12,979 bases of DNA from JBGLNJ01 sp964353405 (GTDB lineage Bacteria; Chloroflexota; Anaerolineae; Fen-1058): the NCBI GenBank assembly GCA_964353405.1, contig CAYGWJ010000200.1, positions 1 to 12,979 of the forward strand, in the 5' to 3' direction. Below are positions 6,330-12,979 of the stretch, piece after piece; the first letter of the stretch is position 1, and the number at the start of each line of letters is the position of its first letter. Under the pieces are notes generated by a model. That model searched no databases, was not told where the DNA came from, and worked only from the letters and a program-made list of their open reading frames with translations. A program made the position numbers and the translations under genes.

Positions 6330-7558
6330 GCCGTCTTATCTTTCCACAGCCGCACGATAAATCGCGATTCTTCTTCGATGAGATCGGGGTCTGTGCCGTT
6401 GTGCTCGCGCATGCCGCGAATGACCTTGCGAGGGATGCCCAGGCCAGAGGCCTCAATATAGCGATAGTCGCGCAGGACTTCTTTCAATAGCTCATTCCGC
6501 GCCATCCGGTAGCCGAGCTTCATTTTTTCGACGGTGACGGTATTCGGCAGGCGGCCCGGAGAAATGACCTCTAACCGGTCGGCGTACAAAGAGAGTTCGA
6601 TGTCAACTCCCGCTATCGTGTAATCGCGGTGAGTAATCGCATTGATGATAGTCTCGCGCACAGCCTCCAGCGGGTAATCCCACCGCTCGCGCCGTGTTCC
6701 TCCTTCAAGCCATGCCTGGATCGCAATGTTGCGCCGGACGAATTCGATGGCCTGCTCCACCAAGCCATTTTCGAGCACATCACCAGACGCAGACCGCAGC
6801 GCGACAATAGGCCCGCGCAGGGTTGCTCGCTCCCTGGCGGCATAGTCTTTTTCCACACCTGGATAGGCTGTGGCCGAGATACCAGCCTGCGGCAGGAAAT
6901 GGTTGGGCCTCCGTCCAAAGAGAAGCAAGCCACCAACCGTCACCATGATTTTTCCTCGGTCTTCTACCATCAGTTCTGTGTTGACCAAAAGTCGTTGCCA
7001 GGCAGACTCGTCCCCTTCAGCTGGGCAGTCCTGTTGGCGGATGTCCTGAAAGTAGTTTGCCAGTCGGCGGTAATCCAGTTCTTCCAGGCTGCTGCCTGGC
7101 ACGGGTTTGATCTCGTACCGCATCAAGCCGGAGGATTGGTAGAGCCTGGCTTCTTCTTCTCGTATGGCCTCTCGCGAGGTGCTGCCCACCCGCACAAAGG
7201 TCACCCAGGCCGATCCTCGCTTGGCCTTGTAGGGTTTGTCAGGGCTGTCGGCGGGCAGGGTGACGATCCCGATCATCCTCGATTCATCCCAAGTGGCTGT
7301 CTCCCAATAGGGTATGATGGCTGGCTGAATGTTCTGGCGGCACACATCCATTAGCCATTCTTCAGCCGACTTGACGGTGCGAGTGAGGCCGGTCACAGCG
7401 CCATTGTCCTCGACGCCCAAGAGAATGTAACCGCCCTCAAGGTTCAACAAAGCAACAATTTCCTTGGCCAGGCTGTCGGCATGGTCATGATCGCGCTTGA
7501 ACTCGACACCCGAGTTCTCGCCGTTGCGAATGATTTCTGCCAGTTCTGTTTTCAGCAT
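6326..7558 (-). CDS. AlbA_2 (Schlafen-like) domain protein with GHKL-type ATPase domain
   Basis: A 410-residue protein. Residues 1-130 fit the AlbA_2 / Schlafen-core fold: SGVEFKRD (E19-x-K21), then AKEIVALLN and the GGYILLGVED turn. Residues about 295-400 fit the HATPase_c_4 domain of RecG-like ATP-binding proteins: N-box residues E-x-x-x-NAITHRDY (306-313), DRLEVISPGRLP, then a GLGIPR glycine loop (372-377). Proteins with this layout are often annotated as transcriptional regulators or helicase-related, but no helicase motif is present. In defence systems AlbA_2/Schlafen domains can act as nucleases or nucleic-acid binders; which applies here cannot be read from sequence. GAGGTG overlaps the upstream stop and sits five bases before the ATG. 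The 3' end overlaps the methylase start by four bases (ATGA), so translation of the methylase is probably coupled to this gene. Roles as regulator or effector are both open. Confidence 0.92.
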   Translation of the reverse strand: MLKTELAEIIRNGENSGVEFKRDHDHADSLAKEIVALLNLEGGYILLGVEDNGAVTGLTRTVKSAEEWLMDVCRQNIQPAIIPYWETATWDESRMIGIVTLPADSPDKPYKAKRGSAWVTFVRVGSTSREAIREEEARLYQSSGLMRYEIKPVPGSSLEELDYRRLANYFQDIRQQDCPAEGDESAWQRLLVNTELMVEDRGKIMVTVGGLLLFGRRPNHFLPQAGISATAYPGVEKDYAARERATLRGPIVALRSASGDVLENGLVEQAIEFVRRNIAIQAWLEGGTRRERWDYPLEAVRETIINAITHRDYTIAGVDIELSLYADRLEVISPGRLPNTVTVEKMKLGYRMARNELLKEVLRDYRYIEASGLGIPRKVIRGMREHNGTDPDLIEEESRFIVRLWKDKTA

Positions 7559-7567
7559 TCCTTCACC

Positions 7568-10246
7568 TCAGAATCCATACTTGAGGCGGCGCATCTCAAA
7601 AGCCGTCTTGCCGCCTTCGAGGATTTCTTCGACTAACTCGCGTACCGGGGTTGCGTCAATCGATCCCATGTGTACAACGGGAATCTCGGCATAACCCTGG
7701 CCCGCTTCACCAGAAGCCCTCAGGCCAATGATCAGTTCGGCGTCTCCAAGCACCGGGATATTGGCATTGTGGGTAGAAAAGATGAATTGTCGCCGTTGCT
7801 TTTCTTCGCGCATCTTGGGGACAATCCCCTCCGTGATGAAGCGATTGTCCAGATCATCTTCGGGCTGGTCAATAATCAAAGGCGCATCGGACTCGAGCAG
7901 TAACAGGAGCAATACTGCGGTGGCTTTTTGTCCGGTGGAAAGGTCTTGCAGTTTTTGCCAGACGGCATTCTGTCCCTCCCCTGCCACATTGAGTTCGATG
8001 GTGGCCGTAGGGTGAAGGTCTAGCTCTTCGATCTGCATGATCGCGTCCGGCGATGCAGCCGCAAGACGTTCCGCCTGAGAAGGTGGAATCCCATATTTCT
8101 TTTGAAGAGGTTCCGCGCCTGCGCGCAGTGTTTCGGCGAACTCGCTCGGCGACAACGCATCTCGTTTGCTTAAAACTTGTATGGCTTCAGACAAACGTCC
8201 GCCGATTTCTTCTCTGAGCAGGGCAAAGAGCGGCTCGCGTTCTCCAGCAAAGCTGACCTGAACTCGCACCCGATTCTCTAGCTGCTGATTTACCTTCTTG
8301 GCCGCACACTCTAATTGGCGGAACTCGTCGCCTCTGACGTTCTCCCATTCAGCAAAGAGGTTTCGACGATGCTGATCCAGGTCGGCCAGGTCACGCCGCA
8401 GCGACTCCTGGCGCTCTTTGAGCGGCCTGAGCTCTTCGACCTGCCGGCGCAGGCGGATGAACGCTTCGCCATCCACACTCGACTTTTGCAGTTCCCGCAG
8501 AATCCTTTCATAGGCAGCTTGCGCTGCCTGTTTCTTCTCTTCCCAACGAAGCAGAGTGCTGGCGATGCTCGTGTCCGCGTCGTCAATGGCTTGCCTGGCC
8601 TGGGCGAGAATCGTCTCCAGAGTGGAACTCAGTTGTCCGAGTGTAGCGTCCGCTTCTGCAAGGATCGCCGGGTTTGGGAGTTCCTCAACCGCTTTCTGCG
8701 AAAGAAAGGCGCGGTCAATGGGAAGCTCGCGTTGAACCTGATCCAGCGACTCTCGAAACGGCGACAGTCGCTCGCGCGCAGTTTTGAGCACGCGCTCCTC
8801 GCGCACCAGCAGGCTCTGTTCCTTGAGCCGTTCTTCCAGTCCGGCTGCGTGGAATCGCTTCAGGGTTTCCTCAAGGCCCGGGAGCGCCGCCAGACGCTCC
8901 TCCACTTGCTGCGATTCCTCACGAACCTCGAGAATGCGGGTGCGTGAACGTTGGAGCGCCTGCTTGAGTTCACTTTTGCGATGTACCAGATCCAGGTCGC
9001 GCTCGACAAACCGTTCAAGCAATCGCGTCAGCTTTTCAGGACTTTTGGCTAGTTCCGCAATCTCATGTTGCCCATAGATTTCGACGTTCGGAAGAATGTC
9101 TTTGGGCGTGAGGTTCAGAACCTGCCCGTGCTCATCCCGCACGATGGGGGGATTGGGAGCAGTGCGCTCAATTCTATATTCACACCTGGACGGCCGCTGG
9201 GAACGCACTAGTAGCGAAAGCCTGGTGCCGTTTTTGATTACGTTCTGGACAATCCCCTCGTGCGCTTTGCGTGCCTCTTCGCCCAAAGGGTCCAATCCCA
9301 GCACGTAGCGCAAACTCTCCACAATCGTAGATTTGCCCGTTCCGCGGCCACCGATCAGAACATTCAAATTCTCGTTAAAGTGAATCTTTTGTCCATCTAG
9401 AAAACCACCTTGCCATGTCACCGCTGCCAACTCAATATGCGCCTCGGGCACCGGATCACTTGACAGGCGAATACGTGAGTCAGAGTCAAGGAATGCCTGG
9501 TGCAAACCGTTGATAGAAACATCCGACATCTTTATCCAACAAGATGTTGCTGGCTTGACCAGATCATCAGGCCCACAGACATCCTGTGCGTTGATAACTG
9601 TCACAGGGCGATCACGCCGATACTCTGGGTTCTTGTTTTCCAGGATAGGGCGAAGATCATCTGGAGCATCCTTCACCGGCCCTGGAAGTGAGCAGGCTGC
9701 CAGGTCTGAGGAGCGCCATGCATTGATTCGAGGCTGGCCTGTCAACATGCGCAAAAGCCCGCCTTCCGAAGCGACGTGCGCAGCGATGCAGACAGCCTTC
9801 CAGACACCACGCGCCTGTTCCAATAACTCTAGCATGTCATACTTGCCCGTCGGTGAAGCGGCATTCTCGTCATGAATACCGCAGTCTCCAAGTATGCGTT
9901 CCAACTGCTCTCTCGGCCTGTCTGGGTCGAAGAGGCATAGAAAATGTGCGCCTTCCTTCGTAACAGCTTCAAAGCCTGGAAAGACTCGTAAGCCTGCAGC
10001 TTTGGCTGCCTGCCAGAGGCCAACCGAGCTGCGAATGCGGTAATGATCTGTTACTGCGATTACCTCGATCTCTTGCTCCTTGCAGGCGCGGATAATGGCC
10101 TCGTTATATGTTGCCTCATCCGAAAACAGAGTTGTCTTACCATGCCGAGCCAGGTACTCGTATGGGTTAATCTGTAAAGCGCATTTGAAGAAACGAGCTC
10201 CACCAGGGAGTTCTAAGGCTTGCTGGATCGGGTCAATCTCGGTCAT
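7568..10246 (-). CDS. PHP-like domain plus coiled-coil SMC/ABC-type ATPase (TrlF-like)
   Basis: An 892-residue two-part protein from the ATG at 10246. Residues 20-260 look like a PHP phosphoesterase fold: VTDH (65-68), GFEA with a following G-A-H-F-L, and AAHVASEGG match PHP motifs II-IV. The first motif, normally a metal-binding H-x-H after an aspartate, reads ALQIN (23-27), so both histidines are absent. Residues about 285-892 form an ABC/SMC-class ATPase: Walker A GGRGTGKST (299-307), a long charged coiled coil (about 410-650), signature LSTGQKA (769-775), Walker B LIIDQPEDD (790-798) and H-loop STHNA (824-828). This layout matches AAA-like ATPases called TrlF, often found in defence loci. 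The ATPase half should bind DNA or a DNA-protein complex; the activity of the PHP half is uncertain. The AlbA_2 gene starts nine bases after its stop, so the two probably work as a pair. GC is lower (about 53-55% in sampled rows) than in the helicase. Confidence 0.92.
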   Translation of the reverse strand: MTEIDPIQQALELPGGARFFKCALQINPYEYLARHGKTTLFSDEATYNEAIIRACKEQEIEVIAVTDHYRIRSSVGLWQAAKAAGLRVFPGFEAVTKEGAHFLCLFDPDRPREQLERILGDCGIHDENAASPTGKYDMLELLEQARGVWKAVCIAAHVASEGGLLRMLTGQPRINAWRSSDLAACSLPGPVKDAPDDLRPILENKNPEYRRDRPVTVINAQDVCGPDDLVKPATSCWIKMSDVSINGLHQAFLDSDSRIRLSSDPVPEAHIELAAVTWQGGFLDGQKIHFNENLNVLIGGRGTGKSTIVESLRYVLGLDPLGEEARKAHEGIVQNVIKNGTRLSLLVRSQRPSRCEYRIERTAPNPPIVRDEHGQVLNLTPKDILPNVEIYGQHEIAELAKSPEKLTRLLERFVERDLDLVHRKSELKQALQRSRTRILEVREESQQVEERLAALPGLEETLKRFHAAGLEERLKEQSLLVREERVLKTARERLSPFRESLDQVQRELPIDRAFLSQKAVEELPNPAILAEADATLGQLSSTLETILAQARQAIDDADTSIASTLLRWEEKKQAAQAAYERILRELQKSSVDGEAFIRLRRQVEELRPLKERQESLRRDLADLDQHRRNLFAEWENVRGDEFRQLECAAKKVNQQLENRVRVQVSFAGEREPLFALLREEIGGRLSEAIQVLSKRDALSPSEFAETLRAGAEPLQKKYGIPPSQAERLAAASPDAIMQIEELDLHPTATIELNVAGEGQNAVWQKLQDLSTGQKATAVLLLLLLESDAPLIIDQPEDDLDNRFITEGIVPKMREEKQRRQFIFSTHNANIPVLGDAELIIGLRASGEAGQGYAEIPVVHMGSIDATPVRELVEEILEGGKTAFEMRRLKYGF

Positions 10247-10295
10247 GTCTACTCTCCTCGTGAATGCAGAGCTTGGGTGCACTGTGGATCCTGCG
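10247..10295 (-). other. 49-base spacer between helicase and PHP-ATPase genes
   Basis: The largest intergenic gap in the window. It holds the ribosome binding site of the next gene (GAGGAG, 10254-10259). I see no hairpin with a T-run and no convincing -35/-10 pair, so the two genes are probably co-transcribed. Confidence 0.6.
10254..10259 (-). promoter_or_regulatory. Ribosome binding site that fixes the PHP-ATPase start
   Basis: GAGGAG lies seven bases before the ATG at 10246. The upstream in-frame GTG at 10282 has only a weak AGGA-like stretch before it. The ATG is therefore preferred, which trims 12 residues from the longest open frame. Confidence 0.75.
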
Positions 10296-12979
10296 TCAAC
10301 TCACCTTATAGGATGCACCACTTTCGCGTATTTGCATAGGTTGAGTCATCGCGTTCACCTCAAGCCAGTAGTGCTGCACCTTTATGACTTCATGCCAGGG
10401 GAAACGCGCGGGATCACGGGTCGGCTCTTGCAAGGTTGGCGTGGCGGCGCAGTTCGTGACGACGTAGAGCCAGTAGCAATCGCGGCGGTCTTCGGCCACG
10501 CGCCGCTCATTGGGCGTGAGCAGGATCGTGCCGCTTGCCGCGCCCAAGCCCTTGACCTCGATCAGCCGCAGCTCGCCCGAGTTCAGGTCGAGGCTGGTGA
10601 TGTCATAACCCAGGTTCTTTTCATGCACGTCATAGACCTGGCGGCCCTGCGTGCGCTCGTGCTCTATCACGACTTGCATCGCCATCGCTTCGGTCGCCGA
10701 GTTCTGGCGCAAATGTTGCACCTCGACTGCTTCCCGTTCGGGATGCGGCAAGACTAGCACGCTGGTGATGCGCTCGACGGATTGAAGCGTGAGCGAGCAT
10801 TGGCGGCCCAACTCTTGGCGTCGGCGCTCGCGCCGCGCGAGCAACTCGGCATGGCGAGCCTCGGCCTGGGCCAGGCGGCCTTCGGCGCCCTGCGCGCCTT
10901 GCTCTACTTCGATGGCCGCCCGCCCAATTTCGTCGTCGGCCTTTTGAATCAGCTCGGTGAGCGAAAGCTCGACGTGCTGCGCCACGCGATCCGCCTCGGC
11001 CACACGGTCGCGCCGCACCTCTTCCAAGAAAGGCAGCAGAGCATGTCCATTCAACCACTCGGTCGCTTCGGCTGTTTGGGCAATCGGAGGCGGGTCCTGC
11101 GGCATAGGAGCAAGCGCAAAGTTGCCCAGCAAGGCAGACTCTCGCAAAGCAGGCTCGCTGTTTTCGGCCAGCTCCACCGCAAACAATCGCTCGTGGATCA
11201 CCTTGCCATTGCCATCCACCACGCGCGCCCGATAGAAACCCAGACGCGCGGGCAGGTCGTGCTGAAGCGAATAAAAGCACGCGCCTTTACCGAACGCCTC
11301 TTGCGCTTGCGCCAGCACGTGGCGGCGGAGCGCCTCAAAGAGCGGATGGCCGGGCGTCACCCATTCCAGATTGTGCGCGTCGGCGGTCGTCCGGTCGGTC
11401 GAGCAGCGCGGATAGCGCAAGGCCACCAGGGGCAGCCGCCAATCGGGGGACTCGCTATAGCGGCGCAGCTCGGGCGGCGTGCGGCCTGGCTCAAAGACGT
11501 GGGGCAACGACGCCACCGGCTTGATCGCCAGATTGGCAAAGGGCGCGGCTTCGGAGATGAAACGCGCGATCGTTTCCGGCACCACGCGCCGTTCCTGCGC
11601 ACGCGCGCGGCGCTCGACCAGCATCTCCAGGTTGAGGCTCTTGAGCGCCAGCCCTTCCAGCGCGTTCTGGCAGATGGCGCGAAATTGTCCCTCGTCCACG
11701 TCGCGCAAGAGCCGGTCTTCCAGGTCTTCGTCGCCCAGCTTGCCCGCGTAATAATCGCGCAAGACGCGCTCGATGTGCGCGGCCGGCAGCACCTCGCCCA
11801 CCACGTTGAACACCGAATCGTCGTCGAGCGCGTTGCGAATCTCTTGGAGCTTTTCGAGCAGCCGCTGCAACACGCGGCCCTCGATGGTGTTGGTCGCCGC
11901 AAAGTTGAAAATCAGGCAATCCTTGAGCTGTCCGTAGCGATGGATGCGGCCCATGCGCTGCTCGAGCCGGTTCGGATTCCAGGGGATGTCATAATTGAAC
12001 AGGATGTTGCAGCATTGCAGGTTGATGCCTTCGCCTGCGGCTTCGGTCGCCACAAGAATCTGGATTGCGCCTTCCTTGAACTGCTGCTCGGTATACAACC
12101 GCGTGCCTGGCTCGTCGCGCGAGCCGGCTTTCATCCCGCCGTGGATCGTGCCGACGCGGAACCCCCACGACTTTAATTTTTCCACCAGATAGTCAAGCGT
12201 GTCCTTGAACTCTGTGAAAATCAACAGGCGTTGGTCAGGCTGGTCAAAGAACCCCTCGTCGCGGAGAAGCTTTTCCATCCGCGTCAGCTTGGCCTCTGCG
12301 CCCAAACTCTCGGCACCCGAACCCTCGGCGGAATCTTGCACCGCTTGCGCCTGTTGCGCGAGTTGGCGCAACTCGGCGATCTCTTGCCCTATCTCATTCG
12401 CGTTGCGCGCCAGCGTCATCGCTTCGACCAATTGCTCCAGCCGCTCGCGCTCGCCTTCTTCCATCTCCTCCAGCTCTTGTGCGTCGGGGATGTCGGGTGG
12501 AGCCAGGCGGACTAGCTCCTGGGCACGCTTGAGACCCTCTTCCAAACGCCGGACGCGATTGTCGAGCGAGCGATGCATCGCATAGGTGCTGGACGCGAGC
12601 CGCCGTTGATAGAGCGACATCAAAAAGCCAACCGCGCGGGCACGCGGGTCATCGCTTGCCTCAGCCGCGCGCCGACTCTGATGTTTGACAAAGTTGGTGA
12701 CATCCCGATACAAGGTGTACTCGGCCCCGTCAATCGCAAAGGCCACGGTGTGCGGGATGCGCTTGGTGAAAATCTTGCGCGCGGCCCAGGTGCCATCGGG
12801 CTGGCGCTCTGGGAAATAGATCATCGCCTCTTTGGTGCGGCGCAAATAAAACGGCGCGACTCGCCGCTCCATCGCCTCTTTGATGGAGCGCACATCCGCG
12901 TAGACATCACGATCCAACAGTTGGAGGAACAAGGAGAAATTCTCCGGGTCGCCCTTGTGCGGCGTGGCCGTCATCAACA
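10296..12979 (-). CDS. SNF2-family helicase with C-terminal DUF3883-like domain (5' end missing)
   Basis: A superfamily 2 (SNF2-type) DNA translocase that lacks its N-terminal part, because the frame is still open at the right edge. The first visible residues are helicase motif III (TATPHKG); motifs I and II lie outside. Numbering from the TTG at 12977, motif IV is at about 251-257 (LLIFTEF), motif V at 309-319 (ATEAAGEGINL) and motif VI at 338-350 (QRMGRIHRYGQ). A charged, probably coiled-coil insert of roughly 140 residues (about 100-240) separates motif III from IV. The C-terminus (about 785-870) resembles DUF3883: LGYDI, then RLIEVKG, then NERR and YWLYVV. The D and E-x-K of this block could form a nuclease-like site, but that is unproven. 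Long SNF2 proteins of this layout accompany DUF1156 methylases and are related to the DISARM DrmD helicase. The TTG at the edge is not a real start; the full protein is probably well over 1100 residues. The next gene starts 49 bases downstream. Confidence 0.95.
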   Translation of the reverse strand, partial: LMTATPHKGDPENFSLFLQLLDRDVYADVRSIKEAMERRVAPFYLRRTKEAMIYFPERQPDGTWAARKIFTKRIPHTVAFAIDGAEYTLYRDVTNFVKHQSRRAAEASDDPRARAVGFLMSLYQRRLASSTYAMHRSLDNRVRRLEEGLKRAQELVRLAPPDIPDAQELEEMEEGERERLEQLVEAMTLARNANEIGQEIAELRQLAQQAQAVQDSAEGSGAESLGAEAKLTRMEKLLRDEGFFDQPDQRLLIFTEFKDTLDYLVEKLKSWGFRVGTIHGGMKAGSRDEPGTRLYTEQQFKEGAIQILVATEAAGEGINLQCCNILFNYDIPWNPNRLEQRMGRIHRYGQLKDCLIFNFAATNTIEGRVLQRLLEKLQEIRNALDDDSVFNVVGEVLPAAHIERVLRDYYAGKLGDEDLEDRLLRDVDEGQFRAICQNALEGLALKSLNLEMLVERRARAQERRVVPETIARFISEAAPFANLAIKPVASLPHVFEPGRTPPELRRYSESPDWRLPLVALRYPRCSTDRTTADAHNLEWVTPGHPLFEALRRHVLAQAQEAFGKGACFYSLQHDLPARLGFYRARVVDGNGKVIHERLFAVELAENSEPALRESALLGNFALAPMPQDPPPIAQTAEATEWLNGHALLPFLEEVRRDRVAEADRVAQHVELSLTELIQKADDEIGRAAIEVEQGAQGAEGRLAQAEARHAELLARRERRRQELGRQCSLTLQSVERITSVLVLPHPEREAVEVQHLRQNSATEAMAMQVVIEHERTQGRQVYDVHEKNLGYDITSLDLNSGELRLIEVKGLGAASGTILLTPNERRVAEDRRDCYWLYVVTNCAATPTLQEPTRDPARFPWHEVIKVQHYWLEVNAMTQPMQIRESGASYKVS

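Noticed and set aside
10247..10282. GTG at 10282 as the PHP-ATPase start
   Set aside because: It has a weak ribosome site, whereas the ATG at 10246 has GAGGAG at ideal spacing and begins nearer the conserved sequence.
10782..12176. 464-codon plus-strand open frame antisense to the helicase
   Set aside because: It lies wholly opposite a gene with clear helicase motifs, its translation shows no recognisable domain, and long antisense frames are expected in GC-rich coding DNA.
1..12979. CRISPR array, tRNA/rRNA genes, transposases, attachment sites
   Set aside because: None seen: coding sequence fills almost the whole window, the only repeats are those listed, and no integrase or transposase motifs occur.

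Overview
The window is a single, densely packed minus-strand gene block that reads as a phage-defence / restriction-modification locus. Eight genes follow one another from right to left. Most neighbours overlap or are separated by fewer than 20 bases, and the largest gap is 49 bases. There is no RNA gene, transposase, CRISPR array, visible promoter or terminator. Both end genes are cut by the window edges. The promoter is therefore probably upstream (right) of the helicase gene, and the operon continues to the left.

Layout in transcription order: (1) an SNF2-type helicase with a C-terminal DUF3883-like domain, 5' end missing; (2) a PHP-like domain joined to a coiled-coil SMC/ABC-type ATPase (TrlF-like); (3) an AlbA_2 (Schlafen-like) protein with a GHKL-type ATPase domain; (4) a 1029-residue DUF1156 DNA adenine/cytosine-N4 methylase; (5) an AAA ATPase of the RecF/OLD-like kind; (6) a 199-residue protein that looks Toprim-like (DUF4276/RloB-like); (7) an EVE/PUA-like reader domain fused to a PD-(D/E)XK nuclease; (8) the first 130 residues of a DUF499 ATPase.

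The helicase, DUF1156 methylase and DUF499 ATPase are the known core of a predicted anti-phage gene set. Here that core is split by two lower-GC cassettes: genes 2-3 between helicase and methylase, and genes 5-6 before the reader-nuclease and DUF499. My reading is a modification-based core (methylase, helicase, DUF499) carrying two embedded ATPase-plus-partner modules and a possible modification-dependent nuclease. How they cooperate is inference.

The methylase gene is itself odd. It carries two copies of a GC-rich hairpin repeat inside the coding sequence, read in two different frames. Its central part (about 4440-5100, covering the DPPY motif) has 42-55% GC, against 63-75% in the rows counted on either side.

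The organism cannot be fixed from these genes. Overall GC is high, around 58-60% by eye, Shine-Dalgarno sites are clear, and the dispersed CCCTCTCCC-type hairpin repeat is common in Chloroflexota and some other high-GC bacteria. A Chloroflexota bacterium (Anaerolineae-like) is a reasonable guess, no more.
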